Positions 15,544-24,850 of a stretch of 64,000 bases of DNA are shown one piece after another (the stretch's first letter is position 1; every line of letters begins with the position of its first letter). The translations under genes were made by a program, and so were the position numbers. The DNA lies in assembly GCA_011620605.1 (NCBI GenBank), contig WOYW01000016.1, positions 248,001-312,000 on the forward strand, in the 5' to 3' direction. This DNA is from Bacteroidales bacterium (GTDB taxonomy: Bacteria > Bacteroidota > Bacteroidia > Bacteroidales > UBA932). The notes beneath the pieces were generated by a model. It did not search any database, was not told the origin of the DNA, and worked only from the letters and a program-made list of their open reading frames with translations.

Positions 15544-16368
15544 TTACTCAAGCAGCTTGTTGCGGGCAGCTTCAATATCTGCAGCCAGAGTATTTAATTG
15601 TTCTTCAAGCTGTTTAACATTTATGGCGTTGATAACCTTCAATGGCTCCAGGATCCCCTTAATGGATTCCAATTCCGGGTGGTAGGGGATCAGGGATTCT
15701 ATACCGTCCACTACAAGCAGGAAGCGATAGGAAACATCAGCTGCCGTCTGATCATCAAAATAGGTTATGTAACGAGGAATGTCAAGGCTCGTGAAATACA
15801 GGGTTTCCAGGATCCCGGCAGCCATGGTCTCAAAGAACATGTTTACCTGTTCTCTTTCCATTTGTTCGTCTCCCATGGTTATTACCCATGTATCAATATC
15901 CAGCGCATTGATCTCCACATTGATTTCTGCACCTTCCATCAGGGCCACATTGTCGGTATCTACCAAAAGCTGCGCAATTACTTTATCGTATTCCTCAACC
16001 GGCATACCATAAAGCTGCGCAATAGCCTTGTCGACCGCATAAATGGCTAAAGCCCTGTTTTTCTGTGAAAGTGTCACCAGGTCGTTTACTTTTTCCAACG
16101 GCATCAGAAATGTGGGTTTTACCCTTTTTTCACGCTCGGTAAGGACCAGCGTACCTTCCTGAATGGCTTTCATGTGAGGCATTACGCCCAACTTTTGAAA
16201 TCCCGATATCAGAGAGTCGATCTTGATGATTAAGTCTTCTGTCAGGTATTGTTCCTGAAGACTTGTTTCCGATTTGGTCTGAGCGTCTTTTTTCTTGGAA
16301 GAGCTGTTACCGCATGCGTTTACGATAAGCGCCAAGATCAACAATAGTGCAATGACAATTCTTTTCAT
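15544..16368 (-). CDS. Lipoprotein of unknown function
   Basis: A 274-residue protein with a lipoprotein signal peptide (MKRIVIALLLILALIVNAC, lipobox VNAC, Cys19) followed by a Ser/Lys-rich tether. The rest is predicted helical, with acidic and hydrophobic heptads and an Asp-rich strand-like ALDIDTWVITMGD segment. It ends in a coiled coil (LKVINAINVKQLEEQLNTLAADIEAA). I recognise no family. It is probably anchored in the outer or inner membrane facing the periplasm. A terminator follows it, and 63 bp separate its start from the end of the ABC exporter gene, so it may be the last gene of that transcript. Confidence 0.8.
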   Translation of the reverse strand: MKRIVIALLLILALIVNACGNSSSKKKDAQTKSETSLQEQYLTEDLIIKIDSLISGFQKLGVMPHMKAIQEGTLVLTEREKRVKPTFLMPLEKVNDLVTLSQKNRALAIYAVDKAIAQLYGMPVEEYDKVIAQLLVDTDNVALMEGAEINVEINALDIDTWVITMGDEQMEREQVNMFFETMAAGILETLYFTSLDIPRYITYFDDQTAADVSYRFLLVVDGIESLIPYHPELESIKGILEPLKVINAINVKQLEEQLNTLAADIEAARNKLLE

Positions 16369-16431
16369 ATTGGGTTGTTTTGTATAGTAAATAATCTTGG
16401 AATATTTTACAAATGTAAAAAAAACACATTA

Positions 16432-19350
16432 TTATTCATCTTTCTTTCCCATAAACCTTGACGGAATCCTGAAAAATAATGCCAGGGCTGTCAGTATGGC
16501 CATAATTCCCAGCACCCCCAGGTTGTACCACAAGGTGGGTATTTTTACCTTACCCAGGATTTTTTCATGGCTGTAAAATGGAGCCCTTCCGTTTTTAGTT
16601 GCCGGTTCCAGGTATATCTGTCCTACTTTGGGAACGATCACGTTATCTACAATACGGAACATTTTTAATGAAGAAGTGTTCAGCACCAGATCCTGTAAGA
16701 ACAGGTTGTGGTGATTCTTTTTCAGGGACAACAATCCGTCTTTTCCCATTTCTTTGATCAGCCGGGCATTTGTCCTGTCAATTTCTAGAGTATAATGCAA
16801 CGACCTCCTAGACAACACTTTATTGGCCTCGGAAAAATATTCGTCCAGCTCATGGTAAAGATCTTCAGACCAGGCGTAACCTTCTATTTGTAGAGGATCC
16901 AGTTCCGTAACCTGTGCCAGCAGGGGCAGACCCGTTTTAATAATTTCCAGCCTCTCTTTTTCCGGGACCCCTTCTTTCAGGTATTCTGACTGAGCTGTTT
17001 CCATCTGGCTTTGCAATTCTTCAAGGAATCCTATCCTGTAATACTGTGCCCTGAATTTTTCTTTTTCATCGTCAAAGAAATGCTTCATATAACGGTTATA
17101 TTCGTAAGAACTTACCGCCAGGGCCTCGAAAGCCCACCTGGATGGGATTACTTCGCCAATAACAGGCACATTTCCCGTTTTACTTTTCGGGTTCAGATCG
17201 TCAAATTTTACAACAAGACCGCATAATAATATCTGGGGAATAAGCAACAGCGGAATGGTAATATAAATGGCTACAATGGAACTCATTGACTGGGAAAGCA
17301 CCAGTCCTGTCAGATTTGCCACCAATGCCGAGGCAAAAAGAATGATCCACCAGATACCCAGCATGCTGTGAATCCCCATGATCGCATTCCCGACCAAAAT
17401 GAATAACAAGGTCTGTACAAGCGATAAGCCTGTAAGGTATATGATCTTCGACCATATATACCCGCTGTGGCTCAGTTTCAGGAAACGTTCCCGTTTGAGC
17501 AGCGAACGGTCCTTGAAAATTTCCTCGGCACTTACACTCATTCCCATGAATATTGCTACAATGACGGCCATAAAAAAATACGACACCAGGTTTTTATTGT
17601 CCAACAATGTATATCCCGTCTCGGATGCATACCTGGTCAGCATAGCCACCACCACTGCCAGTAAAGGGGCTTCCAGCAGGGAAATGAGTAAATACTGGGT
17701 GTTTGCCACTTTTGTACGTATGTTACGCTGCAGGAATATCCGGAATTGTTTCCACGGTGAAGGTTTTTTCTGCCTTGTCTGCGGGACTTCACGCAGCCCC
17801 GGTTCCTCCCCGGTCTGTCTTGTTTCCAGGTATTTATTGTGCCATTCTTCCGGGCTCATGCGACGTGTTTCCGTTATTTTCCCCGTATCGTCCAGGGCAT
17901 TGGCTTCCAAAATATTGAGAACAATTTCGGGATTTACGTTGCCGCAGGTGGAACACATACTGGTATCGGCATCGGCATAATGGGCTATATTCTTAAAATA
18001 TGTAATGGCCTCTATGGGGTTCCCGTCGTACACGGGATAACCGCCTTTATCCAAAAGCCAAAGCCGGTCAAACAGTTTATAAATATCCGAGGAGGGTTGA
18101 TGGATGTTCACCACGATCAGCCGTCCCTTGAAAGTCTGTTCCTTGAGCAGGTTGATCACTTTTTCCGAGTCGGAGGAACTCAGCCCCGAGGTGGGTTCAT
18201 CCAGGAACAGTACCACCGGCTCCCTGATCAACTCCAGCGCAATATTCAGTCTTTTCCGCTGTCCTCCGCTGATGGTCTTGTTCAGCGGGGATCCCACTTT
18301 GAGATCTTTTGCCGCCGCGAGTCCCAAATCCGTCAATATATCCATAACCCGTTTATCGAGTTCTTCCGGAGACATCCCGTCAAAGCACAATTTAGCGGTA
18401 TACCAAAGGTTTTTGTATACTGTCAGCTCTTCTATCAGCAGATCGTCCTGTGGGACAAATCCTATAAGCTTTTGTACCTGTGCATTATCAATGGAATGGC
18501 CGTTAAGAAGGATCTGTCCTTCCTGGGGTTTTATATTGCCGTTAAGCAATCCCAGCAACGTGGATTTTCCCACTCCGCTCCCCCCCATAATGGCCACCAG
18601 TTGTCCGGAGTGCAGGGTAAAGCTGAAGTTATGCATCCCGTTGTCACTTCCGGGAAAACGGAAATTGATATCTCTTCCGGAGAGTTCTATGGGAATGTGT
18701 TTTTCTCCTTTTTTGTCAAACAGAGCCTTTATATTGCTGTAATACAGTGGTGTGCCCTGCCTTCCTTTCATTACGCCGCTTTGCTGCCATAATTGAAATG
18801 TGCCGGCCAGAACGGGAATGTCATTCATCATAACGGGATCCGTTCCGTGGTATGTAAAAGCCATGATATTGGATCCGGGCAGATCAATTATCCGTAAAGT
18901 CCCGTTCCATCTTTCGGGAGTAAAAGAAATTACTTTCTCTGTCTCCTGATCCAGCACAAAGGCTTTGTAATGACTAAAAACCTCCTGACTTACATTGAAT
19001 TGGGCGCCAACTTTTTTGAACAGATCTTCATGGGCAAGGAATCCTTCCGGGTTAATACCGGCAAATTCCATAAAACGCAATAACAGCAACGACTGTTCTT
19101 TTGCTTCTATGTTTTTTCTCAACCCCTCACAAACCGACTCAATGATCTTATCCTTATCCAGATCCGGGGACATCTGGTACAATTCCATCAGATCCCTGTA
19201 CAATCCCAGATATGTTTCCTGGCGGCGTATACCAAAATGCTGATTTAGATAAGCTTTAATAAGTTTTTCGGATCTTTCTTTGTCTATCCCCGCCACAGCT
19301 CCAAAAAGAGCGAACAGATTCAGCAACCCGGATAATACCAAATCGTTCAT
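16432..19350 (-). CDS. Large ABCG-like ABC exporter (ATPase and permease fused)
   Basis: A 972-residue half-transporter. Residues 1-~100 form an all-helical N-terminal domain resembling TerB-like modules. Residues ~130-215 are a possible FHA-like/beta-rich segment. The ATPase follows (Walker A GGSGVGKST, signature ISGGQRKR, Walker B VVLFLDEPTSGL). The C-terminal ABC-2 permease has at least six membrane helices and a large soluble loop before the last helix. I start at the ATG at 19350, since it forms an ATGA overlap with the VanZ-like gene stop (19347), whereas the longer frame would use TTG at 19377. This architecture recurs in Bacteroidota, but the substrate is unknown. It is the last or next-to-last gene of the suf-folK-glyS-vanZ unit. 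Confidence 0.85.
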   Translation of the reverse strand: MNDLVLSGLLNLFALFGAVAGIDKERSEKLIKAYLNQHFGIRRQETYLGLYRDLMELYQMSPDLDKDKIIESVCEGLRKNIEAKEQSLLLLRFMEFAGINPEGFLAHEDLFKKVGAQFNVSQEVFSHYKAFVLDQETEKVISFTPERWNGTLRIIDLPGSNIMAFTYHGTDPVMMNDIPVLAGTFQLWQQSGVMKGRQGTPLYYSNIKALFDKKGEKHIPIELSGRDINFRFPGSDNGMHNFSFTLHSGQLVAIMGGSGVGKSTLLGLLNGNIKPQEGQILLNGHSIDNAQVQKLIGFVPQDDLLIEELTVYKNLWYTAKLCFDGMSPEELDKRVMDILTDLGLAAAKDLKVGSPLNKTISGGQRKRLNIALELIREPVVLFLDEPTSGLSSSDSEKVINLLKEQTFKGRLIVVNIHQPSSDIYKLFDRLWLLDKGGYPVYDGNPIEAITYFKNIAHYADADTSMCSTCGNVNPEIVLNILEANALDDTGKITETRRMSPEEWHNKYLETRQTGEEPGLREVPQTRQKKPSPWKQFRIFLQRNIRTKVANTQYLLISLLEAPLLAVVVAMLTRYASETGYTLLDNKNLVSYFFMAVIVAIFMGMSVSAEEIFKDRSLLKRERFLKLSHSGYIWSKIIYLTGLSLVQTLLFILVGNAIMGIHSMLGIWWIILFASALVANLTGLVLSQSMSSIVAIYITIPLLLIPQILLCGLVVKFDDLNPKSKTGNVPVIGEVIPSRWAFEALAVSSYEYNRYMKHFFDDEKEKFRAQYYRIGFLEELQSQMETAQSEYLKEGVPEKERLEIIKTGLPLLAQVTELDPLQIEGYAWSEDLYHELDEYFSEANKVLSRRSLHYTLEIDRTNARLIKEMGKDGLLSLKKNHHNLFLQDLVLNTSSLKMFRIVDNVIVPKVGQIYLEPATKNGRAPFYSHEKILGKVKIPTLWYNLGVLGIMAILTALALFFRIPSRFMGKKDE

Positions 19351-19781
19351 AATGAATTGGATTTTTGTTCTTTCCAATAATAAAAGATCAATAGCGGTAT
19401 TCCCAGCACGCTGCCCACAATATCGGCCGCGACATCGGTTATATCTCCGGTACGATAGGGTAGGTAATATTGAATAACCTCAGTTATCACGCCAAAAATA
19501 AATCCCGACCACAAAATAAATATTTTAGTGACTATCCATCCGGGTCTTACGGCAGCCCAGGCAAGAGGTACTATGGGAATAAATAGCATAGCGTGTAATA
19601 TCTTATCTGGTTGCACTCCCAGAAACGAAGCCAGCCAGACAAAAAGCCCGTTTTTTTTAAACTGGGGCAGTGCATCTCCCATTGAAAAAAGAAAATAAGT
19701 ACATACTCCCAGGTATACTACAAAGAAGCAAATCCAGAAAATATTCCGTTTTTTTTGTTTTATACGAGTTTTTCCAGCCAA
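19347..19781 (-). CDS. VanZ-like membrane protein
   Basis: A 144-residue protein with four predicted membrane helices (about residues 13-32, 58-75, 83-103 and 118-135) and the VanZ-family pattern DKILHAMLFIPIVPL ... TEVIQYYLPYRTGDITDVAADIVGSVLG. The only usable start is TTG at 19781, 22 bp inside the glyS 3' end: a stop lies just upstream and the first ATG (residue 31) would remove the first membrane helix. The role of stand-alone VanZ-like proteins is unclear; in Gram-positives some influence teicoplanin sensitivity. Confidence 0.8.
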   Translation of the reverse strand: MAGKTRIKQKKRNIFWICFFVVYLGVCTYFLFSMGDALPQFKKNGLFVWLASFLGVQPDKILHAMLFIPIVPLAWAAVRPGWIVTKIFILWSGFIFGVITEVIQYYLPYRTGDITDVAADIVGSVLGIPLLIFYYWKEQKSNSL

Positions 19782-21301
19782 TATTTACTATTCAGTTTTT
19801 TATCCAGTATTCCTGAAAGACTTTCTATGGGTATCCGCTCCTGGAGCATGGTGTCCCTGTCTCTCAAGGTAACTGTTCTGTCCTCAAGTGTTCGATGGTC
19901 AACGGTTATGCAATAAGGAGTTCCAATGGCATCCATCCTGCGGTAACGTTTTCCTATGCTGTCTTTTTCATCGTACAGGCAATGGTGGTCCAGGCGGAGG
20001 GTTTTTAAGATATCGTGTGCCACTCCCGGCAATCCGTCTTTTTTGATCAGGGGGAATACGGCCAGTTTAACCGGGGCAAGAATTGGGGGAATTCTCAGGA
20101 CCACGCGGGTTTCCCCGTCTTCCAGCAACTCTTCTTTGTAAGAAGCTGACAAGACGGACAGGAATGTACGGTCCAGTCCAATGGAAGTTTCCACTACGTA
20201 TGGAATATAACTTTCGTTGGTCTCAGGATCGAAATACCTCAATTTACGTCCCGAATATTCTTCGTGACGTGAAAGGTCAAAATCGGTCCTTGAATGGATT
20301 CCCTCCAGTTCCTTGAACCCAAAAGGAAACTGAAACTCTATGTCACAGGCCGCGGTGGCATAATGGGCCAGCTTGTCGTGATTGTGATAACGATACATGT
20401 TCTCTCCCAGGCCAAGGGATAAATGCCAGCGCAAGCGCATTTCTTTCCAGTATTGATACCACTTCATTTCCTCTCCAGGTTTCACAAAGAACTGCATTTC
20501 CATCTGCTCGAATTCCCGCATCCTGAAAATAAATTGCCTGGCAACTATCTCGTTCCTGAAAGCCTTGCCTATCTGTGCTATCCCGAATGGGATTTTCATC
20601 CTGCCGCTTTTCTGGACATTCAGAAAATTCACGAATATACCCTGTGCCGTTTCCGGACGAAGGTATATCTGCGAAGCGCCGTCTTCCGTACTTCCAAGTT
20701 TTGTACTGAACATGAGATTGAATTTCCTGACTTCCGTCCAGTTTTTGGAACCGGAAACAGGGCACGCGATCCCGCAATCCACGATCAATTGACGTAATCC
20801 TTCCAGATCGTTGTCATTGAGCGCTTTAACCATTCTTTCCCGAACTGCGCCTATTTTTTCCTTTTCCCTCAACACGTTGGGATTTGTGGCGCGGAATTGT
20901 TCTTCATCAAAAGCTTCTCCAAAACGTTTTTTTCCTTTTACGACTTCTTTGTTGATCTTTTCCTCCAGTTTGGACAGATAATCTTCTAAAAGCACATCCG
21001 CCCTGTATCGTTTTTTTGAATCTTTATTATCAATAAGCGGGTCATTGAAAGCCTGGACGTGCCCGCTGGCTTCCCATACCCTTGGGTGCATGAAAACGGC
21101 AGAATCCAGCCCGGTAATGTTATCATACATCATAACCAGTGAATCCCACCAATATTTTTTTATGTTGTTTTTCAATTCCACGCCGTTCTGTCCGTAATCG
21201 TAAACAGCTCCCAATCCGTCATAAATATCGCTGGATGGAAAAATGAATCCGTACTCTTTGGCGTGTGCAATAAGGTTCTTGAATAAGTCTTCCTGTGTCA
21301 T
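19760..21301 (-). CDS. glyS: Glycyl-tRNA synthetase (single-chain, alpha2 type)
   Basis: Charges tRNA-Gly. The 513-residue protein has the N-terminal KEYGFIFPSSDIYDGLGAVYDYG segment and class II motifs: LRPETAQGIFVNF, AFRNEI (motif 2 region), FQFPFGFKELEGIHSRTDFD, and the motif 3-like SIGLDRTFL. The C-terminal anticodon-binding domain follows from residue ~400. It lies 7 bp after folK and overlaps the next gene by 22 bp. Confidence 0.95.
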   Translation of the reverse strand: MTQEDLFKNLIAHAKEYGFIFPSSDIYDGLGAVYDYGQNGVELKNNIKKYWWDSLVMMYDNITGLDSAVFMHPRVWEASGHVQAFNDPLIDNKDSKKRYRADVLLEDYLSKLEEKINKEVVKGKKRFGEAFDEEQFRATNPNVLREKEKIGAVRERMVKALNDNDLEGLRQLIVDCGIACPVSGSKNWTEVRKFNLMFSTKLGSTEDGASQIYLRPETAQGIFVNFLNVQKSGRMKIPFGIAQIGKAFRNEIVARQFIFRMREFEQMEMQFFVKPGEEMKWYQYWKEMRLRWHLSLGLGENMYRYHNHDKLAHYATAACDIEFQFPFGFKELEGIHSRTDFDLSRHEEYSGRKLRYFDPETNESYIPYVVETSIGLDRTFLSVLSASYKEELLEDGETRVVLRIPPILAPVKLAVFPLIKKDGLPGVAHDILKTLRLDHHCLYDEKDSIGKRYRRMDAIGTPYCITVDHRTLEDRTVTLRDRDTMLQERIPIESLSGILDKKLNSKYWLEKLV

Positions 21302-21308
21302 AAATCTT

Positions 21309-21761
21309 TTAGTAAAAATCCTCTAAAGATAGGTTTTTTGGAAGAATCTCTTCCAGCAATTCTATGGCAAAAGGCCTTTCTTTTAAACGGGGATGAGGCA
21401 GGACAAGATTAGTTGTATTTATTTGTATCCTGTCGTAGAGCAAAATATCTATGTCTATAAGCCTTGATTCGTAAGATTTCTGAATATCTGGAGAAGATGA
21501 CGATTTTTTACGTATCCTGCCCAATTTTTTTTCAATATCCAGGCATTTCCCCATTAAAACCCACGGACTGAGTTCCGTTTCCAGGCAAACAGCCTGGTTC
21601 AGAAAGGCTTTTACCGGCCTGCTGAATCCCCAGGGTTCCGTTTCTTTTCGTATGGAAACAGCGGTTATCCGCCCCAGGGAGCCCAGGGCATCAAGTGCCT
21701 GCTGCAACAACCCGTCCCTGTTTTCCATATTGCCCCCCAGAAGAAGATACGCTGTATGCAT
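21309..21761 (-). CDS. folK: 2-amino-4-hydroxy-6-hydroxymethyldihydropteridine pyrophosphokinase
   Basis: HPPK of folate synthesis transfers pyrophosphate from ATP to 6-hydroxymethyl-7,8-dihydropterin. The 150 residues start with AYLLLGGNMENR, and the family core is ETEPWGFSRPVKAFLNQAVCLETEL, followed by ESRLIDIDILLYD and LVLPHPRLKERPFAIELL. Length and motifs are standard. It lies 12 bp after the SufT-like gene and 7 bp before glyS in the same unit. Confidence 0.95.
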   Translation of the reverse strand: MHTAYLLLGGNMENRDGLLQQALDALGSLGRITAVSIRKETEPWGFSRPVKAFLNQAVCLETELSPWVLMGKCLDIEKKLGRIRKKSSSSPDIQKSYESRLIDIDILLYDRIQINTTNLVLPHPRLKERPFAIELLEEILPKNLSLEDFY

Positions 21762-21773
21762 AGAAACCTGCGG

Positions 21774-22097
21774 TTAAAACATGTCGTAAAGACCGGTATC
21801 CAAAAGCGCTTCTTCACTCATGCGTGAGGGGTCCCACGGAGGATCAAAAGTAAGGGTTACTGTTGCCCGGGATACACCCGGAACCTGACTGACCGCAATA
21901 CGGGCATCTTCCACTACTTCGTCAGCCATAGGACAATTTGGGGCCGTTAAGGTCATGGTTACCGTTACCGGAAATCCTTCCTCTGTTTCTGCCCCTATGG
22001 CTATTTCATAGATCAGACCAAGATCTACAATGTTGGCAGGTATTTCGGGGTCAAAAACCTGCTTTAAAGACAGTCTGATGCTGTTTTCTAGTTCCAT
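21774..22097 (-). CDS. MIP18/DUF59 protein, SufT-like Fe-S assembly factor
   Basis: A 107-residue DUF59 protein: VFDPEIPANIVDLGLIYEI and the Cys-containing TLTAPNCPMADEVVEDA with VPGVSRATVTLTFDPPWDPSRMSEEA, as in SufT/PaaD-like proteins. SufT assists Fe-S cluster delivery to client proteins. Its ATG directly abuts the sufE stop, which supports a role in the SUF pathway. Confidence 0.9.
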   Translation of the reverse strand: MELENSIRLSLKQVFDPEIPANIVDLGLIYEIAIGAETEEGFPVTVTMTLTAPNCPMADEVVEDARIAVSQVPGVSRATVTLTFDPPWDPSRMSEEALLDTGLYDMF

Positions 22098-22523
22098 TCA
22101 AGAATGTTTTTTAGTGTTTGCGACAAGGGCATACATCTGGATTTGTTGTATCATAGATAACAAACCGTTTGCCCTTGTGGGAGACAGGTGATCCTTTAGC
22201 CCTATCTTTTCTATGAAATCCATATTGGAATCCAAAATCTCTTCCGGCGTATGACCGGAAAAAACCTGAACAAGCAGGGAAATGATCCCTTTGGTGATCA
22301 GGGCATCGCTGTCGGCCTTGAAATACAGTTTTCCGTCTTTCCTGGCGATATCAAGCCAAACTCTTGATTGACATCCTTTTATAAGATTTTTCTCTTGTTT
22401 GGAGCTTTCTTCCAGTGGAGGCAGGTTTTTGCCCAGTTCTATCAGGTATTCGTATTTATCCATCCAATTTTCCAAAAAGGAAAATTCTTCCACAATCTTT
22501 TGTTGTTTTTCCGGTATGGTCAT
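22098..22523 (-). CDS. sufE: SufE cysteine desulfurase sulfur acceptor
   Basis: A 141-residue SufE: residues EKQQKIVEEFSFLENWMDKYEYLIELG at the N-terminus, and the sulfur-accepting Cys in NLIKGCQSRVWL, then SGHTPEEIL and LSPTRANGLLSM. It takes persulfide sulfur from SufS and passes it to the SufBCD scaffold. Lies 11 bp after sufS. Confidence 0.95.
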   Translation of the reverse strand: MTIPEKQQKIVEEFSFLENWMDKYEYLIELGKNLPPLEESSKQEKNLIKGCQSRVWLDIARKDGKLYFKADSDALITKGIISLLVQVFSGHTPEEILDSNMDFIEKIGLKDHLSPTRANGLLSMIQQIQMYALVANTKKHS

Positions 22524-22534
22524 AAAAATTGTCT

Positions 22535-23782
22535 TTAACGAAGTATCTTCAGCACTTTTTTCAAAGAATCCACAAAAAATTCCAGTTCTTCAAGGGTGTT
22601 GTACAATGTAAAGGACGCACGCAGGACGGAAGTCACGTTTAACCGGGCCAGCAACGGCTCGGCACATAACATTCCGGAACGGGCGGCGATGCCCATTTTA
22701 TCCAGCATCATGGCTATGTCGGAAGGATGAGCACCTTCAATGGACATGGAAAAAACGGGAATTTTATCATAGACCTGGCCATAGTAAGTCCCCGGGATAC
22801 CGTAAATGGTGCATCCGTCAATTTCACGGAGCAACCGGATGGCTTTTTCCGTAATGGTCTTTTCGTATTCCTCTATGGCCCCGTTGTCCAGCTCCTGTAC
22901 AAATTCCACAGCGGCTCCCAGGCCGGCCACGCCTGTAAAGTTGGGTGTTCCGGCTTCAAATTTCAGGGGAAGCTGAGCATATGTGGTCCCTTTTTCCAGG
23001 GAGACACTCTCTATCATGTCTCCTCCTCCCTGCCAGGGAACCATCTCATCCAGGAATTTTTCTTTCCCGTACAGGATCCCGGTACCGGTAGGTCCGTAAA
23101 GCTTGTGCCCGGAAAAAACATAAAAATCGGCATCCATTTTCCGAACGTCCACTTTTTGATGCACGATACCCTGGGCACCGTCCACAACTACGGGAACCTG
23201 GTAAAAATGGGCTATGCGAATGATCTCGGCAAGGGGATTCACAATGCCAAGAACGTTGGAAATATGGGTTATTGCCAACAGTTTGGGGGGATCCCCGGGT
23301 TTATCCAGGATTTGCTCCAGCTTTTTGGGATCCATGGCTCCCGAATCATCCATTTCCCAAACCTCCAGGAGGGCACCTGTACGTTGACACATCATTTGCC
23401 ACGGTACTATATTGGAATGATGCTCGGCCCGGGTAATAATGATCCGGTCTCCCGGACGGATATACGTTTGTCCAAAGGAAAAAGCCAGTAAATTAAGGGA
23501 CGCGGTTGTTCCTGATGTAAAAATAATTTCGTTTTCAGATACTGCATTGATAAAATCCCGGATGGTCCTGCGTGCCTGATCATACCGATCGGTACATTGG
23601 ACGCTCAGATAATGAACGGCCCTGTGAATGTTGCCGTTTATTCCCCCGTTCATTTCCTCCAGTACGTCAAGAACCTGCTTGGGTTTTTGTGTTGTGGCAC
23701 TGTTGTCAAGATAAATAAGAGGTTTGCCGTACACTTTTTGTTGCAGGGCCGGAAACTGAGCCCTGATTTGTGATATATTCAT
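22535..23782 (-). CDS. sufS: SufS cysteine desulfurase
   Basis: A PLP-dependent class V aminotransferase-fold enzyme of 415 residues that removes sulfur from cysteine. Landmarks: YLDNSATTQKP near the N-terminus, the PLP Lys in FSGHKLYGPTGTG, the HxxN block RAEHHSNIVPWQ, and the active-site Cys loop ARSGMLCAEPLL. The family usually reads RSGxHCA, and the Leu before Cys here is a mild variant. It heads the suf-folK-glyS-vanZ-ABC transcript. sufB, sufC and sufD are not in this window. Confidence 0.95.
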   Translation of the reverse strand: MNISQIRAQFPALQQKVYGKPLIYLDNSATTQKPKQVLDVLEEMNGGINGNIHRAVHYLSVQCTDRYDQARRTIRDFINAVSENEIIFTSGTTASLNLLAFSFGQTYIRPGDRIIITRAEHHSNIVPWQMMCQRTGALLEVWEMDDSGAMDPKKLEQILDKPGDPPKLLAITHISNVLGIVNPLAEIIRIAHFYQVPVVVDGAQGIVHQKVDVRKMDADFYVFSGHKLYGPTGTGILYGKEKFLDEMVPWQGGGDMIESVSLEKGTTYAQLPLKFEAGTPNFTGVAGLGAAVEFVQELDNGAIEEYEKTITEKAIRLLREIDGCTIYGIPGTYYGQVYDKIPVFSMSIEGAHPSDIAMMLDKMGIAARSGMLCAEPLLARLNVTSVLRASFTLYNTLEELEFFVDSLKKVLKILR

Positions 23783-23801
23783 ACTTCAAAGATAATAAAT
23801 G

Positions 23802-23809
23802 TATATTTG
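23802..23809 (+). promoter_or_regulatory. -7 element upstream of ruvA
   Basis: TATATTTG fits the Bacteroidota -7 consensus and sits 24 bp before the ruvA ATG. No good -33 element is visible at the expected spacing, so this is a partial match only. Confidence 0.35.
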
Positions 23810-23832
23810 TATTTGTATAAAACACCTTCAAA

Positions 23833-24423
23833 ATGTACGAATACATAAAGGGAACACTAATATATGCAGATCCGGCTCAGGCAGTTATAGAGACTTCCGG
23901 AATCGGGTACAATATAATGATCTCCCTGCAAACTTATTCTGCCATACACACCCAAAAAGATATTTTGTTGTGGGTGCATTTGCTGGTTAAGGAAGATGCT
24001 CACCTGTTATATGGTTTTGCCACCCGTGATGAGCGGGAGATTTTCCGCCTGTTAATAAGTGTTTCCGGCGTGGGACCAAATACGGCGAGGATGATCCTTT
24101 CAGCTATGAGTAACGAAGAGATCCGGGATGCCCTGATCACTTCCGATGTGGTCAGAATAAAAAGCATTAAAGGCATCGGCACCAAGACGGCAGAAAGAAT
24201 GATTATAGAACTAAAAGACAAAATGATGAAAGTGGGCCTGGAGTCTTCTCCTTCCGGTAGTATGCTGCAACCTGTTTCGAAAACCGGGGCAGAAGCTGCC
24301 GCAGCCCTGCAGCAGTTGGGATTTCAACGTTCTGCCGTCGAAAAAGTACTTTCCAGGCTTCAAAAAGAAAATCCCGCATACAGTCTGGAAGAATTGATAA
24401 GGCTTTCTCTTAAGATTTTATAA
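23833..24423 (+). CDS. ruvA: Holliday junction helicase subunit RuvA
   Basis: RuvA binds four-way junctions and loads RuvB. The 196 residues begin MYEYIKGTLIYADPAQAVIETSGIGYNI. The two helix-hairpin-helix motifs are at ~72-90 (ISVSGVGPNTARMILSA) and ~105-125 (IKGIGTKTAERMIIELKDK), and a C-terminal UBA-like domain has AAAALQQLGFQRSAVEKVL. Standard length. ruvB is 24 kb away, not adjacent as in many Proteobacteria. Confidence 0.96.
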   Translation: MYEYIKGTLIYADPAQAVIETSGIGYNIMISLQTYSAIHTQKDILLWVHLLVKEDAHLLYGFATRDEREIFRLLISVSGVGPNTARMILSAMSNEEIRDALITSDVVRIKSIKGIGTKTAERMIIELKDKMMKVGLESSPSGSMLQPVSKTGAEAAAALQQLGFQRSAVEKVLSRLQKENPAYSLEELIRLSLKIL

Positions 24424-24435
24424 TTTTTAAATAAC

Positions 24436-24443
24436 TATATTTG
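24436..24443 (+). promoter_or_regulatory. -7 element upstream of gcvH
   Basis: TATATTTG, 30 bp before the gcvH ATG, fits the -7 consensus. The -33 region is only T-rich. It would drive gcvH and the three coupled genes behind it. Confidence 0.4.
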
Positions 24444-24472
24444 CATCATTAACCATTAATCATTTTATAATA

Positions 24473-24850
24473 ATGAACATTCCGGAAAATCTGAAGTACA
24501 CTAAAGAACATGAGTGGGTAAAAATTGAAGGGGATCTGGCAATTGTAGGCATTACCGAACATGCTCAGTCTCAATTAGGAGACATAGTTTTTGTAGATAT
24601 ACAGACTATGGGCGAAACGCTGGACAAAGATGAGGTCTTTGGTGCCATAGAAGCTGTTAAAACTGTAGCCGACGCCTTTATGCCTTTATCCGGAACTATC
24701 GAGGAAATCAACGAAGTGCTGGAAGAAGAGCCCCAGTTAGTCAACAAAGATCCTTACGGTGAAGGCTGGATGTTAAAAATCAAATTTACGAACCCCGGTG
24801 AAGTGGAAGAACTACTAGACGCCGCTGCTTACGGGAAGCTGATCGCATAA
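24473..24850 (+). CDS. gcvH: Glycine cleavage system H protein
   Basis: A 125-residue lipoyl carrier protein: YTKEHEWVKIEGDLAIVGITEHAQ, the lipoylated Lys in GAIEAVKTVADAFMPLSG, and the ending ELLDAAAYGKLI. It shuttles the aminomethyl group among GcvP, GcvT and the lipoamide dehydrogenase, none of which is encoded here. The next gene starts directly after its stop codon. Confidence 0.96.
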   Translation: MNIPENLKYTKEHEWVKIEGDLAIVGITEHAQSQLGDIVFVDIQTMGETLDKDEVFGAIEAVKTVADAFMPLSGTIEEINEVLEEEPQLVNKDPYGEGWMLKIKFTNPGEVEELLDAAAYGKLIA

